Source: Loripinus fragilis (Eukaryota > Mollusca > Bivalvia > Lucinida > Lucinidae). From it: DNA of 64,000 nt. Each line of letters begins with the position of its first letter. Within the stretch, counting starts at the first letter, position 1. The stretch spans positions 29,360,120 through 29,424,119 of the forward strand of contig OZ026520.1 in the NCBI GenBank assembly GCA_964019695.1. Direction: 5' to 3'. The notes beneath the pieces are model-generated. The model did not search any database. It was not told the origin of the DNA and was given only the letters and a program-made list of their open reading frames with translations. Of this stretch, positions 54,601-63,049 are shown piece after piece. The position numbers were made by a program, and so were the translations under genes.

Positions 54601-57600
54601 ACCACCACTTTACCTGACATATGGGCCTGATACCTCCATATTTGCCCAAAATATGGAGTGCCTGGCAGATATGCTTGGGTCACATTTTAAACTTTTTATT
54701 ACATGTGTTATTGGTTTACCTGTGTGTCGTAATATCACGACACCTTAAATGATGTAATTTAAGATGCTGATGTTGGCCGTTATGGGTTGATGCCAGGGTT
54801 GATATGGGTGCTCAGTAGGGCTGATAAGGGTTCATTTGAGCAGGCGGTAATAGGTGTTGAGATAAGGAAAAAATAAAAACATAATTGTGCTAAAATCTTT
54901 TGCTTAACTTGACCTATGTAAACTCATATATGTTTCATCTTATAGGTTCAGCTACATCAGGAGGTGGGGCTGGAGGACGAATAGCTGTCTTGGTTTCCAG
55001 CTCAGAGTACACTGGTACCTATGTGACCTATGGTGGAGCATCAGCCTACAGCTACGGAGCTGCGGGAACTGTCTACGTAGAAGAAGCTGACAAAAAGACA
55101 CTCATTGTTGATAACAAAGAGCCTTATACTGTCAAAGTATGCTATAGTCCTAACTGAGGGTTTGGTATAGTGCATCTACATCACATATGGGACAGTACAA
55201 AATATTTTAGTCTAAATCCCATAGGAAAGCAGAGAATGCTCAGACAAGCATGCACATTCATGCAGTCTTGTCAGAGCTTTCACAGCTTGCACATGGTGGG
55301 AAACACAACCCACATTCTGAATCTTCTCAACATGATATTTCAGCTTTATTGAAAAGGAGGGGTTTCCATATCGGCATTATTTGAAAATGAATAATACCAT
55401 CTTTTTTATTAATAAATTTATTCACTATTTTGTGAAAGGCTATTTTTGCGCATTGTATATTTTTTAAATAAACCCTATCCCACCAGTTACGAATTTTGTT
55501 GTCTGCTCTCTCTTCTGCTTATGTAATTTATTGTTCTTATGCAAACAATATGGGCCCAGATCAGACTGCTTCCATTGGAGCAGTCTGATTAGGGTTCATA
55601 GTGTTTTTTTCCAAAATAAAATTAAGTCGGAAGTGCACTTGAGTATATGCAGTAGACGTAAAAAGCAGACAATATTTTCAGGGCAAAAATATATAGGCAG
55701 ATTAAGGGTTAATGTAGAACTATCAGAATTGAACAGGAATGTATTTGCAAAAATGCAACAAACTGGAGTTGAAGCATCCAGATGCAAAGGTAAAAATAAA
55801 TTGCACCTGATTGCAAGAGAACATGTCTTAAGAGTTTCCAACAAAGTAAGGCTCAAACATACCTGCCCAGCTACTGAAACTAGATTTTGCATGTAGCAAG
55901 TTTTGATACTACACTTTAAAATTAGCCGGAAACGAAGATGCTTATCAGACTACAGGGATGTACAGGCTGGTCAAGGACTTTGTTTGACACTCTAACAAAA
56001 TTAGGTTTTCACACAATGAGGCCCAATTTATGTGTTACTTTCTCAACTAAATCATTGAGGCCATTCTTTTGAGCACCAAAACATATATTTAGACTAAGGA
56101 TATAAAAAATAAAACTTAAAATTTACATGAGCTCAGTTCGGTAAAGCATTAGACTGGGGATCCAAGGGTTGCCAGTTTGAAACTCACCGAAGTCACTGTG
56201 TTGCTTCTTTGAGTGAGACTCACCGGAGTCACTGTGTTGTGGCCTTGAACAAGGCAGTTTATTAGCTGCTTATATTAGTACATGTACTGGTTCAACTCAG
56301 GAAGACAGGAAATCTTCCTGACATGACTGTAAAATTGGGACTTAACCCTTAATACGCCAAAAGCAAAAAAGTCGTCTGCTTTTCTCGTCTGCTGAAATGT
56401 TTAAGAAGCCTCTATGGCAAACAGTGTGGACCCAGATCAGACTGAAGTATTTCTGCCAATATCTGGATTAATCCATTAACAAAGGAAAACTCTTCATGCC
56501 TATTTCAGAGAAAAATTGAGAACTACGACATCAGTGGGGTGACTGCAGAAGACCACAGTAGAACGTGGATCACGTTCACTGAGCCGACATTCACTATCAG
56601 TGAGTTTCAACTGGAGAATAGAGCTCATGTCGCGTTGGAACCTAACCCATCAGCACATGAACTTCATGAATTGATAACAGACACTATGAGTAATGAGGGG
56701 TTTGTGCAGGACAAGGAATTGTTGGGTAGGATCCATGTTGGGCCCAATCAGAAAATGAAGATCAGGTACCTTTAGAATCTTTTTGACCCTCGGAAATTTT
56801 TCTTGAAATTTTGTCGTCTGCTGATTTTTTTTTTCAAAATCAAACTTTTTGAAAAATTCTTTGTGGATTACCATCAGCGTGTCAAATAGTTTGGATCCAG
56901 ATCAGGCCTGACATAATGTCAGGCCTGCATTGGGTCCAAACTGTTTGCAGAGATTATCAGCAGACAACACGAGGAGGCAAAGAGTTAATTTCTTATCAAG
57001 TCAGCCCTTCTACTACTGAAGTTATATAAAGTTGCCCATCTGTTATACTTTGGGAGCCATAATTGCTCAGTGGAGCAGTCTGATCTGGATCCACACTTTG
57101 TTGCAAAATCCAAACTGTTTGCCTAAAGCTTGAAAATTGTGTGTTGAGTTATCAAAAAAATGCAGCAGACATCATCCACAAGCAAGACTTTTCAATCTTT
57201 TCTTTAGTGATGAAATGACCATCTGAAAAGAACAGTACTGCTCTTATAGTCTGGAAGCCAAATTGTAAAATGTATGGACCCAGATCAGGCTGCTAACTAG
57301 TAAGCTAGAATAACAAAATATGATTACTCTGATCAGACTGCTCCATAGAGAGCAGTCTGGTAATGTTCCAAACTGTTTCCCTGCAACTTGAAAATTGCAG
57401 CAGACGTATAGTTACCCATTTTGAAAACAAGTGTGGTTCAAGATCATATTGCTTCTGATGTAGCCAGCTGATCAGGATCTGCACTTTTCTTCCAAACAAT
57501 GAATCTGTGTTAACCCTTTGTATACTGGAAACCCCTAAATGGGTACTTTTACAAACAGTGAAGACCCAGATGAAATGCTGCATCTAAAAAGATTGCAAAA

Positions 57601-60600
57601 TTGTGAAATTTTCACACCAAAAATGCGATTTTTGAGAAAGTTTAATGGCCTGTAATAAATAGAATCTAACATTTGTGCTCCTGTATTATTGAATTCATGT
57701 TGCAAAAAAGAGATCCAAAAAGCCTTGCATTTTATCTCTTTTCCCCAATTCATTCATGTCAAACTCCTGAAAAAGCAATTTTACCATTTTTCCTAACACC
57801 TTTAATACATTTGATAAAGCATGATCACTTGTTAAAGATCCTCTATTTATTTTCAATTATAGAAACCTTGACCTGTATATGCCAGCACATATGGAAATTT
57901 ACGAAGACGGACTCATGGAATTACCGTTAAAGTTGAAATGCTACCATTGCGAAAACTACGTTTACGGAACTATTGGCGGCATATCAGAATTGACGCTGAT
58001 CCATTCCTCCATGTACTTTGCTGCCACAAGTATGACGGAGGGTATAACCCAAGCCGGGTGGTACGAATTCAACAATATCTATGTGATGGCTGGAGGCACT
58101 CTGGAGTTCACCGAGGATATCATGTCAGAACTTACGTTGTCAGATGGTGCGCTTCATGTTGCTCCGAGTGGTACGATCAAAGCAAAGCGGTTGACGGTTA
58201 CTGGCGACACGATAACAGTGGAAGAAGGTGGAATCTTTGATCTGGATGAAACCGGGTTTGGGACAGATGGTCCTGGTAAGTTTACAGGTCTTAACTCTTT
58301 GCATGCTGGGTAATTTTTCATCATATTTATGTCGTCTGCAGATGTTTTTGAAAATAAACTTTTTCAAAAAATTCTTTCAGGAGCATTATCTGAGTGACAA
58401 ACACTTTGGATCCAGATCAGGCCCGACAGAATGTCGGGCCTGATCTGGGTCCAAGCTGTTTGCAAAGATCAACAGCAGACAAAAAAGTTTCCCACGGGTA
58501 GGCAAAGAGGTAAATTATTGAGGAGCCCCATAAAGCCCATAGCTCCTTTATTGGAGTGCAAGACTTGTGTACTGTAAAATTTTGTGATGATGTTAACTGC
58601 CATGGGTGGTAAAGTTCAGGATAAATCCTGATTCAGGATTTAAGCTTATCAATCGGGCAATATTTATTAGTGTAAAACTTTGAAGTTTGTTGCCTAAACT
58701 AATTAATAATGTCTTAAAATAAGTAATTTTGGCTAGTAAATGCCTTACAAGCTTGTTATTAGTTGTATTTAAACATTTTTAAAAGTCCTTGCAAGTCAAT
58801 ATTTGAATTTTGGGAAAGAATAATATGGATTTCAGGATTTTGATCCAGTTTTGAACACAGTATAAATCCAGATCAGCTGGCTTCTCAGAAGCCAGCTGAT
58901 CAGGATGCACACTGTGTTCCACTCTGCTTATAAACACATGTTGGTAAATGGGATCTTGCAAGCTACTTGGATAAAAAAATTGGGGAGAAGTGTACATAAA
59001 AATATCCAGCATGATTAGGGTTAATACTGTGATGTGTTGCAAAGAAGACCCATATTAGTTCAGTGCAGTCCCATTATAATGCAATGTTTGGGGTTCGTAG
59101 GAATTGACTGTGCAAACATACAATACCTCACACTGTGAGATAAAATCTCACAGAATTTGGCCCGTATGAAGATTTCCAAATCTCACAGAATGTTAAGACC
59201 ATTTAAAAACACATTTTATAAAGAAATAATCATAAATCATACTTTATTGTGTTTATCACAAATTTCTTACATTAGAATAAAAGCTTTTTTGGTTATTTTG
59301 GGGGAGTTCAAAGGGATTTTTGTGAAAATCTCACAGAAGTTTATCAAATCTCCCTTAAAATTTTGGTTTATCTCACAGATTTCAGTCCACAGTTTATGGC
59401 ATGTATGACTGTGTTATAAGTGAATTGCATTATAAAAGTAAATTTTACAAAGGAAATATAGGAAAATGACCATTAAATGGTCATTTTCCTATTATTCCTT
59501 TGTAAAATTCCACGATATAAAAAATTTGGGAGCCACACATGACTGTGTTCTATCCAAATCCATGTTATAACGAGGTGTGTTATAAAGAGATTGTACTATA
59601 ACAGTATCATGATGTGGACTGTTTATAGGATACATCAACAATGATGCGGGAGCCAGCCATGGGGGAGAGGGTGGAAAAGACAGCACTGGTAGCCGTGGAA
59701 CACCCTACGATAATTTTCTCGAGCCTCAACAGATGGGAACAGGCTGTGGTGCAGTGCTTGGTGGTGGCCTCCTCAAGTTAAGGGCACTGCAACAGCTTGA
59801 TATGCAAGGAACTTTAACTGCAAAGTAAGCTCAACTCAGGTTTAGATAAACAAAAAATGTCAGCTTAAAATTGTAAATATTTTCTTACCCATAATTTTTA
59901 GCATATGTTTTGGGTGCTCAAAAGAACCGTCTCATTGAGACAGTTCTTTTGAGTACCCACAACATATGTTTTGGTTGAGAAATAAGAAAATTGTTTTTCT
60001 GTTACCAACACTTAACTAAAGGCCTTCTCAACCATTTACCATCCCGCCCTCACACAAATAATAGATTTTTTTTTCTTGCTTGCCATTGACTTTGACTTCT
60101 ATTTAAATAAAAAAAACCTTCCAGAAGTACCTGAATACGCTGAGATGCAAAATAACATGATGATGTCACTTTAACTAAACATCGCCGTCACTTGACGACC
60201 GTTTGGAATTTCTGACCCAGGATAAAATATCAGATATCCAGTGTGCAAGAAAATGATATTTTTTGCTTGTGGGCTCATCTACTTACCAATTTGTAAACTA
60301 AGTTGTCCAAATTTCATGCAGGATTTTTAACTAGTGTCTGTTTTAGATTATTTCATGGTTAATTTTGTTTGTTTGTTTTGTTGCTTTACATCTCAAGTCA
60401 ACAGCTATGGTCATGGCGGGACTGTCAGTTCACCTAACCACATTTTTTCCTGGGCAAGCTTGAACAAGGAGTTAGCCAGTAATTTGTGTACATACTTTCG
60501 CTTGTAACTGACAACAACCCTTCTTGAATGATTCAGCGGAAGGGAGGAGAATGACCGTAGAAATTATTTTACGATCAATCTCCAGGAAAGTATGGGACCG

Positions 60601-60821
60601 AGCCGGGATTGAACTCGCGACCCCTGGGTCTGCAGTCAGATTCGCATCTGTAGCCAGACACGTCACCGACTGCGCTACGCGGCCCTGTATTTCACAGTTG
60701 ATAAGGTAAATTATCTCAAGCAAAGTTGTTCATTATTTCAGCGGTGGGAATGGTGGTTCAGACAGTGGTGGTGCCTCTGGAGGAAGTGTCTATCTAGAAG
60801 CAGAAGTGGCTCACGTAGGAG
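51555..60821 (+). CDS. Multi-exon TSP1-like and glycine-rich secreted protein (internal part)
   Basis: Eight exons join without a stop into about 543 residues: 51555-51693, 52390-52621, 53586-53708, 54946-55136, 56509-56765, 57863-58275, 59629-59824 and 60742-60821. All introns are GT-AG and every donor phase matches the next acceptor (0, 1, 1, 0, 2, 1, 2), which is unlikely by chance. Order of parts: a degenerate thrombospondin type 1-like segment, a Gly-rich stretch (AGAGHGGMGGRG, GGASGGSIKL, GGGAGGRIAVL), a long segment with alternating hydrophobic residues and Gly turns suggesting a beta-solenoid, then Gly-rich again (GGNGGSDSGGASGGSVYL). No transmembrane segment is seen. The first and last exons lie outside the window. 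Secretion, extracellular location and the beta-solenoid fold are inferred; function is unknown. Confidence 0.75.
52101..52332. mobile_element. TTAA-flanked MITE (intron 1)
   Basis: It starts TTAACCCTTAAAGCGCCA and ends TGGCGCATTAAGGGTTAA, an 18-bp inverted repeat with one mismatch. If TTAA is the target duplication, the element starts CCCTTAA, which fits piggyBac-type non-autonomous elements. The interior has GTCGTCTGCTG words in inverted orientation and a GGACCCAGA...TCTGGGTCC hairpin. Confidence 0.7.
52390..52621 (+). CDS. Exon 2: Gly-rich segment
   Basis: The acceptor is TTCTGTTTCTCAG and the donor is GATG|GTAAAT (phase 1). It encodes 77 residues beginning AVHTDGGTGVGIDGAGAGHG and ending VSGTTTIDG across the junction. 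The middle (LVTNPTEPSSDAKFENHTNP) is polar and contains an N-H-T glycosylation sequon. A TTAA-flanked MITE ends only 57 bases upstream of the acceptor. Confidence 0.72.
53400..53526. mobile_element. Foldback element, copy 1 (intron 3)
   Basis: A long imperfect palindrome whose left arm (TTTTTTAACCAATGCATATG, GTGGGTACTCAAAAGAACCG) is mirrored by CACCCAAAACATGCATTAAA and GGTTAAGAAAAG. The centre is GTCTCAAGGAGAC. The same element occurs at 59870-60000 and as a core at 62930-62985. Confidence 0.68.
53586..53708 (+). CDS. Exon 3: Gly-rich segment
   Basis: The acceptor is TGTTTCTTTATAG and the donor is AAAG|GTTTGT; both ends are phase 1 and the length is exactly 41 codons. It reads VISCNGEDGSVNVGGASGGS and on to SNGGKG. 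The GGASGGSI pattern recurs in exon 8 (GGASGGSVYL), which marks the exon as one copy of a repeated module. Confidence 0.74.
54276..54489. mobile_element. Mariner-like MITE with TA target duplication (intron 3)
   Basis: The left end CTGTAAATTTGGAAATTTTT with GCGAG and the right end CTCGCGAAAATTTCTGAATT with TACAG are inverted repeats of about 25 bp with a few mismatches. TA flanks both sides (54274-54275 and 54490-54491). It is 214 bp, non-coding, and rich in GCGAAAATAAAA words. A Tc1/mariner-type MITE is the best fit. Confidence 0.72.
54946..55136 (+). CDS. Exon 4: GGRIAV module
   Basis: The acceptor is TTTCATCTTATAG and the donor is GTCAAA|GTATGC (phase 0). It encodes SGGGAGGRIAVL, then YTGTYVTYGGASAYSYGAAG and TVYVEE. 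GGxGGRIAV followed by a Gly-Ala turn and a TVY strand is a pattern I associate with large glycine-rich secreted proteins of invertebrates and protists. No enzymatic motif is seen. The donor (GTATGC) is weaker than the others. Confidence 0.75.
56127..56342 (+). mobile_element. tRNA-derived SINE, diverged copy (intron 4)
   Basis: An A-box-like GAGCTCAGTTCGGTAAAGCA and a B-box-like GCCAGTTTGAAACTC are followed by the body seen at 63223-63421 (GTCACTGTGTTG, TTGAACAAGGCA, CTGGTTCAACTCAGGAAGAC). The CACCG(A/G)AGTCACTGTGTTG stretch is duplicated in tandem. It ends at the left edge of a TTAA MITE. Confidence 0.68.
56343..56480. mobile_element. TTAA MITE, copy with decayed right end
   Basis: It starts TTAACCCTTAATACGCCAAA and continues with GTCGTCTGCTTTTCTCGTCT and GACCCAGATCAGACTG as in the 52-kb copy (the latter part inverted). 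The right terminus is degenerate or lost just before the exon 5 acceptor. Confidence 0.6.
56509..56765 (+). CDS. Exon 5: polar, non-Gly-rich segment
   Basis: The acceptor is CATGCCTATTTCAG and the donor is ATCAG|GTACCT (phase 2). It encodes RKIENYDISGVTAEDHSRTW and continues to MKIR. Composition changes from Gly-rich to polar with regular hydrophobic positions. No family recognised. A hairpin element begins about 17 bases after the donor. Confidence 0.7.
56783..56988. mobile_element. Hairpin MITE after exon 5
   Basis: The outer arms are diverged; the right end is GGCAAAGAGTTAA. The interior GTCGTCTGCTGA is mirrored by ATCAGCAGACAAC. The core holds a 12-bp perfect hairpin (CAGGCCTGACAT, one-base loop) flanked by GGATCCAGAT and TGGGTCC. 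Same family as 58291-58513. Confidence 0.62.
57863..58275 (+). CDS. Exon 6: predicted beta-solenoid segment
   Basis: The acceptor is TTTTCAATTATAG and the donor is CCTG|GTAAGT (phase 1). This is the largest exon, about 138 residues. One CxxC pair (CYHC) lies near the start. The second half alternates short hydrophobic strands with Gly or Ser-Gly turns: LTLSDGALHVAPSGTIKAKR, then LTVTGDTITVEEGGIFDL. This periodicity is typical of right-handed beta-helix or solenoid proteins. The fold is inferred, with no catalytic residues apparent. Confidence 0.78.
58291..58513. mobile_element. Hairpin MITE after exon 6
   Basis: The left end TTAACTCTTTGCATGCTGGG pairs imperfectly with the right end CCCACGGGTAGGCAAAGAGG. 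The core is a perfect 14-bp hairpin, GATCAGGCCCGACA with a GAA loop. Partial relatives lie at 53995-54110, at 61069-61202 continuing at 62604-62632, and at 63471-63600. Confidence 0.65.
59440..59510. repeat. Long inverted repeat (intron 6)
   Basis: ATTTTACAAAGGAAATATAG then GAAAATGACCAT is mirrored by ATGGTCATTTTCCTATTATT then CCTTTGTAAAAT. The stem is about 30 bp with a few mismatches. Its flanks contain repeated GTGTTATAA and GCATTATAA words, suggesting a larger foldback element of unknown type. Confidence 0.65.
59629..59824 (+). CDS. Exon 7: Gly-rich segment with cysteine
   Basis: The acceptor is GGACTGTTTATAG and the donor is GCAAA|GTAAGC (phase 2). It encodes YINNDAGASHGGEGGKDSTG, then GTPYDNFLEPQQMGTGCGAV, then LGGGLLKLRALQQLDMQGTL. 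The LGGGLLKL...L.M.GTLTANGG run, completed by exon 8, resembles the exon 3 pattern of I/L-x-A/S-N-G-G after a Gly-rich strand. Confidence 0.76.
59870..60000. mobile_element. Foldback element, copy 2 (intron 7)
   Basis: An almost perfect stem runs from CATATGTTTTGGGTGCTCAA (59902) to GAGTACCCACAACATATG. The centre is GAACCGTCTCATTGAGACAGTTC. The outer arms carry TTTTCTTACC and GAGAAATAAGAAAA. Confidence 0.72.
60364..60687 (-). mobile_element. tRNA-derived SINE, antisense in intron 7
   Basis: Read on the minus strand it begins GGGCCGCGTAGCGCAGTCGG (A box) and carries GCGAGTTCAATCCCGGCTCG (B box) at tRNA spacing. A conserved-looking body follows and then an (AAAC)n tail. Flanks TATTTCATGGTTAAT and TATTTCACAGTTGAT look like an aged target duplication. 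The B-box surroundings and central body recall widespread metazoan SINEs; I cannot assign a named family. The 83-codon minus-strand frame through it is a SINE translation. Confidence 0.78.
60742..60821 (+). CDS. Exon 8: short Gly-rich segment
   Basis: The acceptor is TTCATTATTTCAG and the donor is GGAG|GTAAAA (phase 1). It encodes 26 whole codons, GGNGGSDSGGASGGSVYLEA then EVAHVG. An antisense SINE lies only about 40-55 bases upstream, very near the expected branch-point region. No further exon was recognised to the right inside the window. Confidence 0.72.
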
Positions 60822-60853
60822 GTAAAACTTTTTGCTTGAATCAAGAAACCATA

Positions 60854-61067
60854 TTAACCCTTAAAGCGCCCCCATAATTTGCAGCAGACGACAATTTCAA
60901 GTTTTGCTGCTTTTTCAAAAATAACAAATAAGGCATGATGTTTCATGAGAATTGTCTGCTAGCAGACAATTCTCATGAAATATCATACCTTACTTTTTTG
61001 AAAATTAAGAGAGATTTCACAAAAAATTGTTGTCTGCTGCAGTCGTGATTGGCACTTTAAGGGTTAA
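60854..61067. mobile_element. TTAA-flanked MITE, second full copy
   Basis: The left end TTAACCCTTAAAGCGCC and the right end GGCACTTTAAGGGTTAA match the element at 52101-52332. The centre is a perfect 40-bp palindrome (60941-60980, half-site TTTCATGAGAATTGTCTGCT). It lies 32 bases after the exon 8 donor. Confidence 0.7.
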
Positions 61068-61202
61068 CCCTTTTACTCTTTACCTACTAGTATCGTCTGC
61101 TGATAACTTTTACAAAATGTACAGCCTGATCTGGATCCAATTTGTTTGACACCCAGATGATATTCCTAAAAGAATTTTTCGAAAAAGTTGATTTAGAAAA
61201 AA

Positions 61203-61814
61203 GCCAATGCCTCTGATACCGAAGCCACATTTTTAGACTTGCATTTGTCAATTTCTAATGGTATTGTTTCTACCAAAATTTATGATAAACGTGACGACTT
61301 TGATTTTGAAATTGTCAATTTCCCATTTTTAGATGGTGATGTTCCTCGTTCTACATCCTATGGAGTCTATATCTCTCAACTCATTCGTTTTGCTAGAACA
61401 TCTAGCTATGTTACTGACTTCAACACCCGCAATAAATTGTTAACTCAGAAACTTCTTAAACAGGGCTATCGGCATCATAAACTTCGCAAAACATTTTCAA
61501 AATTTTATAGACGATACTTTGATTTGATTTCTAAATTCCAAGTTGGACTTAAATCTCTCTTGCGCCAAGGACTTTCGGAACCTGATTTCTATGGTGACTT
61601 GGTGTATAAGTTGAAGAAGATTGTTGGCTCTAATAATTTTTCAGCGCAGTTCATTAAAATAATTTCCCATTATAAAAAGATTGGCTATAACATTAATGTA
61701 TTGCAACAGACTGCATGCTTGGTAGTCAACCCAATCACAGTTGGCAACTTTGCTTTCCTCTTTAATTGCACGCCGGTGGGTCGGACTTCAGACTCTATGA
61801 TGGTTCCGACTTAA
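61203..61814 (+). pseudogene. Reverse transcriptase C-terminal fragment
   Basis: An intact frame of about 204 codons ends at TAA 61812-61814. It includes ATFLDLHLSISNG, IYDKRDDFDFEIVNFPFLDG, then SYGVYISQLIRFARTSS and a basic stretch (HHKLRKTFSKFYRR), finishing GRTSDSMMVPT. I recognise it as the region after the catalytic palm of a retroelement reverse transcriptase common in marine invertebrate genomes. The YxDD catalytic box is upstream and absent. No ATG marks its beginning, because it is a truncation. The clade is not assigned. Confidence 0.8.
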
Positions 61815-62060
61815 AGACTTATCTATTGATGAGATGGTAGGGGCCTGATGCTTTGGCTGTTTGTCGGGCCCTCCGGGGTTTACCTGTTGGATTTCTTTTG
61901 CTCCGGTATTCAGTTTAATTTACTGTTGAGTCCTTATCCTTGCTTTATCTCCTTGTTATATCTTGATTTATATGTTTTAGGAGATGATGCATTGATAAGT
62001 TAGGGGTCTTTCATGCAAACCAAATATCTATGTGTCTTGATCCACATCTGAATTAAGGGT

Positions 62061-62560
62061 GAGGTTGGCGCCGTTAAACCGGTTTAAGCCCTCCAGTAAA
62101 AGTATTTTACTGACCGTTCCAAGGGGGTGCTTCTTTTGTGGATTGTTTTTCGTAGTTATGCTTCATGTTGGTGTGTGTTGTGCTGAGGTGTCTGTTCCTT
62201 GTAGCCTTGTGGTCACCTGCAGGGAAAGGGCTGACCTCTTGGCTGCCGTGTTTGTTGTGTTTTGTCACTTTCCCAAACGTGTTCTGGTCCACATCAGAAA
62301 TAAGGGCGAGGTTGGCGCTGTAAAACTGGTTTAAGCCCTCCAGTAAAATATTTTACTGACCGTTCCAAGGCGGTACTTCTTTTGTGGATCTTTTATGTTT
62401 TTGTTCTGTCTTGTGTTTGCTATGTTTTGTGCGCGTCTGTTTATATGTGCTTCGTGGTCACCTGCTGGGAAAGGGCTGACCTCTTGGCTCTCGTTTGTGG
62501 TGTCTTCTGTGAGTTTGTCACTTTCCCATTGGTATCCTGGGTCAGGTGTGGTACTTGATT
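62061..62560 (+). repeat. Tandem duplication within the retroelement 3' UTR
   Basis: GAGGTTGGCGCCGTTAAACC at 62061 recurs as GAGGTTGGCGCTGTAAAACT at 62308, a period of 247 bp. Both copies continue with GGTTTAAGCCCTCCAGTAAA, TTTTACTGACCGTTCCAAG, GGGAAAGGGCTGACCTCTTG and GTCACTTTCCCA. The second has the perfect palindrome CAGTAAAATATTTTACTG. Confidence 0.85.
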
Positions 62561-62870
62561 GTATCGATTCCTGATCTTTGCAACCTTACTTACTTAGAAA
62601 AAAACAGCAGATGACAAAGGGGGCAAAGATTTAAAGCCCCAATCACAACAAAAAATTGTCTACTTTTGATATCTTTTCTGCAAACAGTGTAGAACCAGAT
62701 CAGACTGCTTCTGTAAGTCTTCGAGCAGTCTGATCTAGGTCCACACTGTTTGCCTCTTTACTAACATTAGTCAACAAGGTCAGCGTGTTAGGTAGGGGAT
62801 AAATCTTTGGGCTCAGTAGCAAAGAAAAACACCATAAGGCCCACAGTATTTAAATTTCTCAACTGAAACC

Positions 62871-62930
62871 TGTTTAACTGAAAGATCGTTGATGGGACGT
62901 AAAGAATTAAATCAAACAAACAAATGAAAC
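62871..62930 (+). mobile_element. SINE 3' stub
   Basis: AACTGAAAGATCGTTGATGG, then ACGTAAAGAATTAAATCAAA and CAAACAAA match the 3' end of the SINE at 63223-63421. The tRNA head is missing. Confidence 0.65.
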
Positions 62931-62985
62931 CTCAAAAGAACTGTGTCAATGAGACAGTTCTTTTGAGCACCCAAAACAAATGTTC
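62930..62985. mobile_element. Foldback element core, copy 3
   Basis: CTCAAAAGAACTGTGTCAAT is mirrored by GAGACAGTTCTTTTGAGCAC, the same core as at 59.9 kb, with shortened outer arms. Confidence 0.65.
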
Positions 62986-63049
62986 TCGGGTTTTTTGTTT
63001 TTTTTTGTTGTGGGAGGGGGGGTGTTAAGGGGGGAGAGTACTGAAGTCA

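Larger units (their letters stand above)
61203..62593 (+). mobile_element. 5'-truncated LINE-type retroelement
   Basis: It is bounded by the perfect 10-bp duplication TTAGAAAAAA (61193-61202 and 62594-62603). The insert starts inside reverse-transcriptase coding sequence and ends with a non-coding region of ~780 bases and a TTACTTAC tail. Truncation at the 5' end, an A-rich target and a short direct repeat indicate target-primed reverse transcription. It splits a hairpin repeat whose halves (TTTTTCGAAAAAGTTGATTT and AACAGCAGATGAC) lie on either side. Confidence 0.85.

Noticed and set aside
55531..55896. 121-codon frame in intron 4
   Set aside because: It begins in a GATCAGACTGC hairpin repeat, shows no domain, and cannot be joined in phase without breaking the exon 4 to exon 5 junction.
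57938..58240. 100-codon frame overlapping exon 6
   Set aside because: It is an out-of-frame shadow of exon 6, which fits both neighbouring exons by phase.
60600..60687. Functional tRNA gene
   Set aside because: A and B boxes are present but the cloverleaf is not kept and the sequence continues into a SINE body with an (AAAC)n tail.
60472..60723. 83-codon minus-strand frame with GRVAQSVTCLATDANLTADP
   Set aside because: It runs through the tRNA-related head and body of a SINE. The A and B boxes explain the sequence.
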